Source: JANOXC01 sp031418215
Lineage (GTDB): Bacteria > Bacteroidota > Bacteroidia > AKYH767-A > OLB10
Length of the DNA stretch: 10,108 nucleotides
Assembly (NCBI GenBank): GCA_031418215.1
Contig: JANOXC010000170.1
Span: 1 to 10,108 of the forward strand
Direction: 5' to 3'
Both the position numbers and the translations under genes were made by a program. The notes under the pieces are model-generated. The model saw only the letters and a list, made by a program, of their open reading frames with translations, was not told the origin of the DNA and did no database searches. Shown here piece after piece: positions 1-5,638 of this stretch (its first letter is position 1; each line of letters starts with the position of its first letter).

Positions 1-2
1 AT

Positions 3-602
3 CCGAATACCTTTATCGGATTTGCATTGCCTATCCCGGAAGCCATGTGGAAACTATTATTTGGATTTTATCGCGGACTCTTCTTTCATGCTCCTGTACT
101 TATAATTATTGTTTGGCTGATGATAAAGGAGTTCGTCAAATCACCTTCTACAACTACCAAGAATTTCGTCTTTCCTTTATTTGTTTGCAGCTATTTACTT
201 TTTAGTTCCTACCGTGTTTGGTATGGTGGATGGTGTTTCGGTCCAAGGCATTTTGTGCCAATTACTGTTTTGCTGTTGTATTACTATGCAAATGATTTGG
301 AATTGAAAGGCATTAAAGGATTGATGATAACCTTGCTTTCTTTAATGGGGCTCTTCTATGTATGGCTTGACAAATGCACATTACAATATTCTGTTAATGC
401 GGATTATCCAAACACACTCACCGATTTACTGATTCCGGCATACAGGAATTATAATTTCAACCTTAACAATATCATGACGAAGTATTTTTATACAGATCCA
501 AAAACAGCGGCATTCTATTGGCTTTTAATTTTTTTTGTTGCTTGCATACTTCCAATCTATTCAGGATTCTTTAAAAAAGAGACTCAAAGGAAAATTCAAT
601 AA
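3..602 (+). CDS. GT-C/GT39-like multi-membrane protein, C-terminal part (5' end outside window)
   Basis: The frame is open from the left edge of the window, so this is the 3' end of a longer gene; 199 codons are visible and a TTG at 27 is not a credible start. The fragment is strongly hydrophobic, with about five membrane segments (fragment residues roughly 27-40, 52-70, 82-98, 106-122, 170-186). Two motifs resemble ones I associate with bacterial ArnT/GT39-like membrane glycosyltransferases: GFYRGLFFHAPVL (residues 21-33, near 87-125) and WYGGWCFGPRH (residues 73-83, near 219-251). Such proteins transfer sugars from polyprenyl-phosphate donors at the outer face of the inner membrane. The catalytic N-terminal loop lies outside the window, so activity and substrate cannot be judged. 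The C-terminus ends in a basic tail (FFKKETQRKIQ). It converges on the GT-C gene at 1155-2414; the two could serve related envelope pathways, but the sequence does not show that. Confidence 0.75.
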   Translation, partial: PNTFIGFALPIPEAMWKLLFGFYRGLFFHAPVLIIIVWLMIKEFVKSPSTTTKNFVFPLFVCSYLLFSSYRVWYGGWCFGPRHFVPITVLLLYYYANDLELKGIKGLMITLLSLMGLFYVWLDKCTLQYSVNADYPNTLTDLLIPAYRNYNFNLNNIMTKYFYTDPKTAAFYWLLIFFVACILPIYSGFFKKETQRKIQ

Positions 603-698
603 AGACAACTGATTACCAATAATGCGAACTTTTACTCCATAAATTATTAATTGCTAATTTGTCAAATTGTTTTGGTTTACAGCATGAAAAACCATTGC

Positions 699-760
699 GT
701 CCCTACGGGACTTTAACTTTTTGGTCACATGATGTTATCAATATTATATCCCTACGGGAT
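699..760 (-). repeat. REP-like paired-palindrome element, copy 1 (inverted)
   Basis: The element begins with the 13-bp palindrome GTCCCTACGGGAC (699-711) and ends with ATCCCTACGGGAT (748-760), with 36 bp between. Read on the minus strand it has the same layout as the copy at 960-1020: palindrome with central GTA, an inner block, then a second palindrome. By hand alignment the inner blocks agree at about 25 of 36 positions with one gap. Both palindromes keep perfect 5-bp arms. Confidence 0.75.
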
Positions 761-810
761 TTCTTTATCGAGTATGCACCCGACTTTCTTCTATTCTATT
801 AATCTAATTT

Positions 811-870
811 GTCCTTTAGGGAAGGATACCGCTGACATAATCGAACTAAAAATAAAAATCCTATAGGGAA
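811..870 (+). repeat. REP-like paired-palindrome element, copy 2 (diverged)
   Basis: Same layout as the copy at 960-1020: outer 13-mers GTCCTTTAGGGAA (811-823) and ATCCTATAGGGAA (858-870) around an inner block in which 29 of 33 bases match that copy. The inner block is better conserved than the outer palindromes, yet each outer 13-mer keeps a dyad (CCT-TT-AGG and CCTATAGG). Just beyond, AGGGAAA (865-871) and TTTCCCT (880-886) form another perfect 7-bp inverted repeat with an 8-base loop, overlapping the end of the element. Confidence 0.75.
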
Positions 871-959
871 ATCATAGGGTTTCCCTCATTAAACAAATTA
901 CACAAGTAGAAGCATTTTTGCTATCGAGATCAATATCAAAATGGCGAATGGCACATATA

Positions 960-1020
960 GTCCCGTAGGGACATGATACCGTTAATATCATCGAACTAAA
1001 AATAAAAGTCCCGTAGGGAC
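960..1020 (+). repeat. REP-like paired-palindrome element, copy 3 (best preserved)
   Basis: Two identical 13-mers, GTCCCGTAGGGAC at 960-972 and 1008-1020, bracket a 35-bp inner block that includes GATACCG and ATCGAACTAAAAATAAAA. Each 13-mer is a 5-bp-arm palindrome with central GTA, so each could form a small cruciform or RNA hairpin. The layout resembles bacterial REP/BIME elements, in which two palindromes flank a short linker. No tyrosine transposase that might mobilise it is present in the window. Confidence 0.8.
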
Positions 1021-1154
1021 GTAAGAATTCATCATTCTATAAATTCCCATCACGAAAATGTTAGGTGATGTAACTTGTTTTCTTAATTTGCCATAACAAA
1101 ACAGCAACTTAAAGTGAAAGTTCTTGAAATCACTTGCAATGTAAAAACACCGAC

Positions 1155-2414
1155 TCAATTCGTCAAATTATACTCTATTTGCGAATGATAGGTTCTTTTG
1201 TAATCTCCGCGAAGTGCGCCGTTGTGTTGGTGAATATAAAATAAAAATGAAACCGTTATCAACAACTGCGCGATGATTATTCCGGCAAGTAATTTCTTTT
1301 GTTGAAAATGAATTTTCAGAAGAAAAATATAGGAAAAAGGAAACGTGCAGATTAGGTAATGAGCAAATATTTCTGTACCGCTGCATGTCAACAATATACC
1401 AAGACCTATAAGAATACCATACAAATAAAATCGCAACATGCTTATGTTTTCCAAATGGTATCTCACAAAATTCCTTGCTCTAATTTCAGCATACAGTTGC
1501 AAGCAAAATTTAATCAACCACCAAAGTGTTATTAGTCCAACAATGATCAGGAACAAGTGCAATGCTGCAATTAAATAAAACGAATTGCCGTTTATTACAG
1601 GTCCCTCAACATATTCCCAAAAATTATCACCAAGAGAATAGATAATATTTAAACCATGAGCATCCAATAACCAATACCAGAAAAATTTTAATTCAAGAAT
1701 GTGATTAAGCATCAGGGATGAATGCTGCTCACTTTGTAAAATATGCTTTAACCAGGGCAACATCGAAATACTTCCTGCAATACTACCAGCAATGAAAAAA
1801 AACCAATGAAAGCGTTGACGGTTACAGCGATCATGCAGCAATGTAAAAATGATCATTCCCGCCGCAAGAAAGAACCCACTCATATGAATTTGCCCAATAA
1901 GGGCGCCTGCAAAGCCCCACAAAAAGGCACCCCATTTCTTTTGTCTGTTTGCATTTCCTAAAATCAGGAAAAAACAAAAGAAAGGCAATAAGTCTTGTGC
2001 CCATATCTTACGCGAAAACAACACAGCTAAAGGACTGATGGATGCCAAAGCCATTCCCCAAAACCATATTTCCTTTTCATTAACAGGAACCTTCATATAT
2101 ATAAAGAGCAGGAAAAACAGGATGGCGAGTATATTGGCAAGTTGGACAGCCCGTGCCATTGAAATCGGATTATCTGTAAAAAGTGCAATAAAAGAAAAGA
2201 CACCAACACTCAATCCGGGATTCACAATTCCACCGCCGCTCATCATACCTAATTCCGGAAACTGCCCGGCCGATGCAACATTGTGAGCCAGTTCATACAT
2301 TACTTTCTCATCATCTTTCCACTCCATATCTTCAATCCAAATCAGCCTAAGTATACACCCGGCAATAAAGACGGCTATTAAGAGTAATTTGTTCGAAAGA
2401 AAGATTGATTTCAC
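1155..2414 (-). CDS. GT-C-type polytopic membrane glycosyltransferase (ArnT/PMT-like)
   Basis: 419 aa with about ten predicted membrane helices. The first helix (about residues 8-27) is followed by a loop holding D34-D35-E36, the place where GT-C enzymes such as ArnT and protein mannosyltransferases carry the acidic residues that handle the polyprenyl-phosphate sugar. Other family-like features are FSRKIWAQDLLPFF (133-146) and GQIHMSGFFL (174-183). The family moves a sugar from a lipid-linked donor to an acceptor on the outer face of the inner membrane; donor and acceptor here are unknown. The start is GTG: an in-frame TAG lies 9 bases upstream and no other start codon comes between, while the next internal Met (residue 30) would delete the first helix. 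A promoter box ends 4 bases before the GTG. The gene is divergent from the ligase at 2696 and convergent with the partial gene at 3-602. Confidence 0.8.
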   Translation of the reverse strand: MKSIFLSNKLLLIAVFIAGCILRLIWIEDMEWKDDEKVMYELAHNVASAGQFPELGMMSGGGIVNPGLSVGVFSFIALFTDNPISMARAVQLANILAILFFLLFIYMKVPVNEKEIWFWGMALASISPLAVLFSRKIWAQDLLPFFCFFLILGNANRQKKWGAFLWGFAGALIGQIHMSGFFLAAGMIIFTLLHDRCNRQRFHWFFFIAGSIAGSISMLPWLKHILQSEQHSSLMLNHILELKFFWYWLLDAHGLNIIYSLGDNFWEYVEGPVINGNSFYLIAALHLFLIIVGLITLWWLIKFCLQLYAEIRARNFVRYHLENISMLRFYLYGILIGLGILLTCSGTEIFAHYLICTFPFSYIFLLKIHFQQKKLLAGIIIAQLLITVSFLFYIHQHNGALRGDYKRTYHSQIEYNLTN

Positions 2415-2418
2415 ATTG

Positions 2419-2426
2419 CAAACCTA
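2419..2426 (-). promoter_or_regulatory. Bacteroidota -7 box (TAGGTTTG) for the GT-C gene
   Basis: On the minus strand TAGGTTTG matches the Bacteroidota TAnnTTTG consensus exactly. It lies only 4 bases before the GTG start at 2414, so transcription should begin at or very near the start codon. I see no -33 TTG at the usual spacing. The box may be real (leaderless mRNA) or may indicate that the start call needs checking. Confidence 0.45.
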
Positions 2427-2487
2427 TAATTTATTAGTTGAACTAATTAGTACCCTAAAATCACTGTATTGTGTTCAATTTTATTCC

Positions 2488-2532
2488 TTTCATAAAAAAT
2501 CATCTTGCTTCAAAGGATGTGATTTTCTGAAA
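2488..2532. promoter_or_regulatory. Imperfect dyad in the divergent glycosyltransferase/ligase spacer
   Basis: AAAATCA (2496-2502) is the reverse complement of TGATTTT (2520-2526), and outside these TTTCA (2488-2492) pairs with TGAAA (2528-2532) across a small asymmetric internal loop. It sits between two divergent promoter boxes, about 60 bp from one and 135 bp from the other. A regulator-binding dyad is possible; chance in AT-rich DNA cannot be excluded. Confidence 0.3.
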
Positions 2533-2668
2533 TGACAGCTATAGCGATACACTTATTAATTGAATTAAAAATTACTAAAACCCTGTAGTTAATATATATT
2601 ATTTCGACTTCTATTTCATTCATTACCAGTAGTCCTGCAAGCCATATGGGAGGTATTGATCAAATAAT

Positions 2669-2676
2669 TATCTTTG
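2669..2676 (+). promoter_or_regulatory. Bacteroidota -7 box (TATCTTTG) for the ligase-amidotransferase operon
   Basis: TATCTTTG followed by CCCC matches TAnnTTTG exactly and ends 19 bases before the ATG at 2696, leaving a leader of roughly 12-15 bases. No TTG occurs at the -33 spacing. Position and exact match make it the likely promoter of the two-gene unit. Confidence 0.65.
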
Positions 2677-2695
2677 CCCCTTATTTAATTTCCCT

Positions 2696-3796
2696 ATGAA
2701 TTTATTCACTTTAGGAATTGAAGAAGAATTCCAGATAATTGACCCTGAGACCAGGGAATTACGTTCTCATATGCATGAGATAGTGGAGGGCGGAAAAACC
2801 ATATTAAAGGAACAGGTTAAGGCCGAAATGCACCAAAGTGTGGTGGAGGTTGGAACCAACATTTGCCAGGATGTTTCAGAAGCCCGTAAGGAAGTGACTT
2901 ACCTCCGTAAGGTGATTTCTGAAATCGCAGCGAAGCAAGGATTGAAATTTGCAGCAGCCGGAACCCATCCTTTCTCCCGTTGGCAGGATCAGGCAATAAC
3001 CGACCATCCTCGTTACCATCAGATTGTAGCAGAATTGCAGGATACTGCTCGCGGTAACCTGATTTTCGGCTTACATGTTCACGTGGGAATCCCAAACCGT
3101 GAAGTTGGACTGGCTGTTATGAACCAGGCTCGCTATTTCCTACCTCATATTTTTGCTTTAAGTGCTAATTCCCCATTTTGGCTGGGTCGCAATACCGGTT
3201 TTAAAGCCTATAGAACAAAAGTTTTTGATAAATTCCCCAGAACAGGCATCCCGGAACATTTCTCAAGTGTAGCTGAATACGATAGTTATATTGATCTTTT
3301 GATCAAAACCAATTGTATTGATAATGGTAAGAAAATATGGTGGGATTTACGTTTGCACCCGTTTTTTGAAACCATTGAATACCGCATCTGCGACGTGCCA
3401 ATGCGAATTGACGAAACGATTGCATTAGCCGCGTTAATGCAAGCTGTAACGGCAAAGATTTATAAACTCATGCAATCGAATCTAAGTTTCCGGAATTATA
3501 GCCGTGCGTTGATCAATGAAAACAAATGGCGTGCTGCACGTTATGGAATTGACGGCAAGCTGATTGACTTTGGTAAGGAAGAAGAAGTTTCAACCAAAGA
3601 CCTGATTTATGAGCTGCTTGAATTTGTTGATGATGTAGTAGATGATTTAGGCAGTCGCAGTGAATTAAAATACATTCATACCATGTTGGAAAATGGAACA
3701 GGTGCCGATCGCCAATTAGCTGTTTATAAAGAGACTAACGACTTGAAAGCAGTGGTTGATTACATGATTAGTGAAACAAATTCAGGCATTATATAG
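2696..3796 (+). CDS. Carboxylate-amine ligase, YbdK/GCS2 family (COG2170)
   Basis: 366 aa, close to the length I recall for E. coli YbdK (about 370). Family landmarks run in order: GIEEEF (residues 7-12), GLHVHVG (125-131), LSANSPFW (155-162) with NTGFKAYR just after, WWDLRLHP (215-222) and TIEYRICD (226-233). These line the ATP/Mg and amino-acid site of glutamate-cysteine ligase family 2 enzymes, which activate a carboxylate (often glutamate gamma-carboxyl) with ATP and join it to an amine. YbdK itself has only weak glutamate-cysteine ligase activity, so the real substrate is open. The protein is soluble, with no signal peptide. The ATG is well placed behind a promoter box and directly precedes the conserved N-terminus. 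It ends in tandem stops TAG TAA, and the amidotransferase gene begins 5 bases after the first stop, so the two are almost surely co-transcribed. Confidence 0.92.
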   Translation: MNLFTLGIEEEFQIIDPETRELRSHMHEIVEGGKTILKEQVKAEMHQSVVEVGTNICQDVSEARKEVTYLRKVISEIAAKQGLKFAAAGTHPFSRWQDQAITDHPRYHQIVAELQDTARGNLIFGLHVHVGIPNREVGLAVMNQARYFLPHIFALSANSPFWLGRNTGFKAYRTKVFDKFPRTGIPEHFSSVAEYDSYIDLLIKTNCIDNGKKIWWDLRLHPFFETIEYRICDVPMRIDETIALAALMQAVTAKIYKLMQSNLSFRNYSRALINENKWRAARYGIDGKLIDFGKEEEVSTKDLIYELLEFVDDVVDDLGSRSELKYIHTMLENGTGADRQLAVYKETNDLKAVVDYMISETNSGII

Positions 3797-3801
3797 TAAA
3801 A

Positions 3802-4713
3802 ATGCATTTAAACAACATTAATCCTGAATTAAGGGTGGGAATAGAAATGCAACACATTCGTGTAGCAATACTTGATTTATACAACAACGAGCCTAATGAA
3901 GGTATGCGTTGTATACAGCAGTTGTTGCATGATTTTCCACTCATGCCACATCAGACAATGAGTTTCAAGGTTTTTGATGTACGATTCAGACACGATGTGC
4001 CTGATATGGATTATGATATATATATTTCTACCGGTGGGCCGGGTAGCCCCTTAGAAGAGCCCGGTGCGCGATGGGAGAAAAAATATTTTAATTGGATTGA
4101 ACGGTTATTGACGTTTAACAAATTGCATGAAGCCGAAAAGAAACATGCCTATTTTATTTGCCATTCATTTCAGTTATTATGCAGACATTTAGAGGTTGCT
4201 GAAGTTTGCAAACGAAATTCAACGGCATTTGGAATCTTTCCTATTCACAAAACAGTGGAAGGATTAAATGAACCATTGTTTAAAAATCTTTCAGATCCCT
4301 TTTTTGCAGTTGACAGCAGAGATTGGCAAGTCATACAACCTGACTTGATAAGAATTAGAAAGATCGGTGCAACGATACTTGCAATTGAGAAAGAACGTCC
4401 GCATGTTAATTTTGAGCGCGCAGTAATGGCCATTCGTTTTTCCGATGAGATTATCGGCACACAATTTCATCCTGAAGCTGACCCCGTAGGTATGCTGCAT
4501 TATATGATGCGAAGCGACAAGAAAGCGCATATCATCAAACATCACGGGCAGGATAAATATGATGAGATGCTATTGCATTTAAACGATCTTGATAAAATAA
4601 GTATGACTCAGCAAATGATTTTACCTGCATTTTTATTTAATGCCGTGAATCACGCAGAACATTTAGTTGCAGTTCCTGTTCCCTCACAAAAAAAGGATAA
4701 AATCAAAATTTAA
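3802..4713 (+). CDS. Class I (type 1) glutamine amidotransferase
   Basis: 303 aa. The core shows the class I GATase pattern: RVAILDLYNN (about 20-29), the oxyanion-loop motif GGPG (78-81), the nucleophile elbow FICHSFQ with Cys120, and the catalytic pair in TQFHPEAD (His223, Glu225). The elbow lacks the usual glycines of GxCxGxQ (here I-C-H-S-F-Q), but the triad is complete. Such domains hydrolyse glutamine or gamma-glutamyl amides, either passing ammonia to a partner or simply removing glutamate. After the core comes a tail of about 75 residues (KKAHIIKHHG, LNDLDKISMTQQMILPAFL) not found in minimal GATase domains. It follows the GCS2 ligase by 5 bp, suggesting consecutive or coupled steps. 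The start is uncertain: ATG at 3847 (residue 16, just before the conserved beta strand, with AAGGGTGGGA shortly upstream) is an alternative. A hairpin lies 5-46 bases past the stop. Confidence 0.88.
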   Translation: MHLNNINPELRVGIEMQHIRVAILDLYNNEPNEGMRCIQQLLHDFPLMPHQTMSFKVFDVRFRHDVPDMDYDIYISTGGPGSPLEEPGARWEKKYFNWIERLLTFNKLHEAEKKHAYFICHSFQLLCRHLEVAEVCKRNSTAFGIFPIHKTVEGLNEPLFKNLSDPFFAVDSRDWQVIQPDLIRIRKIGATILAIEKERPHVNFERAVMAIRFSDEIIGTQFHPEADPVGMLHYMMRSDKKAHIIKHHGQDKYDEMLLHLNDLDKISMTQQMILPAFLFNAVNHAEHLVAVPVPSQKKDKIKI

Positions 4714-4717
4714 CACC

Positions 4718-4759
4718 TTCATTGATAACCCAGGAATTAATTGATGGGTTATTAATGAA
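4718..4759. terminator. 15-bp hairpin after the amidotransferase gene
   Basis: TTCATTGATAACCCA (4718-4732) and TGGGTTATTAATGAA (4745-4759) pair along 15 bp with one G-T wobble and a 12-base loop. It begins 5 bases after the stop and should stall or protect the operon transcript. There is no run of T after it, so it is not a textbook intrinsic terminator. It also lies about 20 bases upstream of the RNase H promoter box and could have another role. Confidence 0.55.
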
Positions 4760-4780
4760 TAATCACATTGCCTAATACGT

Positions 4781-4788
4781 TAATTTAG
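4781..4788 (+). promoter_or_regulatory. Possible -7 box (TAATTTAG) for RNase H
   Basis: TAATTTAG matches TAnnTTTG at five of six fixed positions and ends 4 bases before the GTG start at 4793. If used, the transcript would be leaderless or nearly so. No -33 TTG is seen at normal spacing. Confidence 0.35.
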
Positions 4789-4792
4789 CTTC

Positions 4793-5428
4793 GTGGCAAA
4801 ACAAAAATTTTATGTAGTTTGGCAGGGGCGTGAATCCGGCATTTTTGAAAAATGGGACGATTGCCGTCGAAGTGTAGAAGGTTTTCCTGATCCTAAATAC
4901 AAGTCTTTTGAAAATTACGATGAAGCCGTTAAAGCCTTCAGCAGCAACAGTGGATTATATATCAGGAAAAACAAAAAACCAGAGACAACCCTCACTCCTA
5001 AAAAATCTTTCACTGATCACAAACCAATCGACAATGCTATTGCTGTGGATGCTGCCTGCAGCGGAAATCCAGGCATGATGGAATACCGCGGTGTAGATTT
5101 AAAATCAGGTGACCTGCTCTTTCATAAAGGCCCCTATTTCGACGGAACAAATAACATTGGTGAATTTTTAGCTATTGTTCATGCATTGGCTTTTTTGAAA
5201 AAACAAAATAGCAATCTTACATTATATACGGATTCACGAACGGCAATAAGCTGGGTGAAAAACAAAAAAGCAAATACTAAGTTAGGACTGACCAAACGGA
5301 ATGCAGAGTTATTTGATTTAATTAAACGTGCAGAAAGCTGGTTACATAAAAACAGTTACTTCACTCCTATTTTAAAATGGGATACCGAACATTGGGGAGA
5401 AATTCCAGCTGATTTTGGGAGAAAGTAG
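4793..5428 (+). CDS. Ribonuclease H with N-terminal viroplasmin-like hybrid-binding domain
   Basis: 211 aa with two domains. Residues 5-50 (KFYVVWQGRESGIF, with WDDCRRSVEGFPDPKYKSF) match the caulimovirus viroplasmin/RNase H1 hybrid-binding fold, which grips RNA-DNA hybrids. A linker of about 30 residues rich in K, T and P follows. Residues 81-211 form an RNase H domain with all four expected acidic residues: Asp86 (AVDAACSGNPG), Glu124 (NNIGEFLAI), Asp147 (LYTDSRTA) and Asp207 in the C-terminal EIPADFGRK. It should cleave the RNA strand of RNA-DNA hybrids in the cytoplasm, removing R-loops and primers. The start is GTG; it precedes the conserved FYVVW strand by five residues, as expected for the family. 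It is separated from the upstream operon by a hairpin and converges on the response regulator gene. Confidence 0.93.
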   Translation: MAKQKFYVVWQGRESGIFEKWDDCRRSVEGFPDPKYKSFENYDEAVKAFSSNSGLYIRKNKKPETTLTPKKSFTDHKPIDNAIAVDAACSGNPGMMEYRGVDLKSGDLLFHKGPYFDGTNNIGEFLAIVHALAFLKKQNSNLTLYTDSRTAISWVKNKKANTKLGLTKRNAELFDLIKRAESWLHKNSYFTPILKWDTEHWGEIPADFGRK

Positions 5429-5435
5429 TTAATTA

Positions 5436-5483
5436 AGAATGCAGAATTCAGAATGCAGAATTCAGAATGCAGAATTCAGAATT
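5436..5483 (+). repeat. 14-bp tandem repeat, 3.4 copies
   Basis: AGAATGCAGAATTC occurs three times without a mismatch (5436-5449, 5450-5463, 5464-5477), followed by AGAATT. Each unit contains an EcoRI-type GAATTC hexamer. It starts 8 bases after the RNase H stop and forms the left arm of the inverted repeat described separately. Confidence 0.95.
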
Positions 5484-5638
5484 AAAATAAATAATTCGAG
5501 ACATTTAGAATCAATTTTAAAAAAACAAGTTAATTCAGAATTGAATTTTATTACGCATTTGAATTCCATTGTTGGAGGCCTAACTCCTTTAAAGAAATAA
5601 CTCCATTCTGAATTCTACATTCTTAATTCTGCATTCCT
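5436..5638. repeat. Long inverted repeat filling the gap between convergent genes
   Basis: The left arm (5436-5472) and the reverse complement of the right arm (5601-5637) agree at 33 of 37 positions by hand alignment. The right arm reaches into the stop codon of the response regulator gene at 5637-5639. About 128 bases lie between the arms; that middle has no coding signal. In RNA from either strand the arms could form a long stem, so the structure could act as a two-way terminator or barrier to read-through, though no T-tract is present. Confidence 0.8.

Larger units (their letters stand above)
603..1154. other. 552-bp gap between convergent genes, rich in palindromic repeats
   Basis: No reading frame here looks coding. 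The stretch separates the 3' ends of two convergent genes. It holds three copies of a palindrome-bounded repeat (699-760 inverted, 811-870, 960-1020), annotated separately. It also holds three small dyads: AAATTA/TAATTT at 641-646/655-660, CATCAC/GTGATG at 1048-1053/1065-1070, and AAGTGA/TCACTT at 1112-1117/1130-1135. Any of these could help end transcription from either side, but none has a convincing T-tract. Confidence 0.8.

Noticed and set aside
699..1020. Possible CRISPR array from repeated 13-mers about 35 bp apart
   Set aside because: The repeats are too short, the intervening blocks are related copies rather than unique spacers, one pair is inverted, and there are no cas genes.
2038..2286. 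82-codon plus-strand frame inside the GT-C gene
   Set aside because: It lies wholly antisense to a well-supported membrane protein, has no family features, and looks like a shadow frame. The same applies to 1168-1386 in the same gene.
2648..2654. GGGAGGT, a strong Shine-Dalgarno look-alike upstream of the ligase
   Set aside because: It is about 40 bases before the ATG, lies upstream of the likely transcription start, and the only nearby frame (TTG at 2656) stops after three codons.
2817..3095. 92-codon minus-strand frame opposite the ligase, and similar frames at 4245-4545 opposite the amidotransferase
   Set aside because: Shadow frames of conserved enzymes; no independent evidence for coding.
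4793..5428. Viral origin for the RNase H because of its viroplasmin-like domain
   Set aside because: This domain is common as a hybrid-binding module in cellular RNase H of bacteria and eukaryotes, and no phage or virus genes are nearby.
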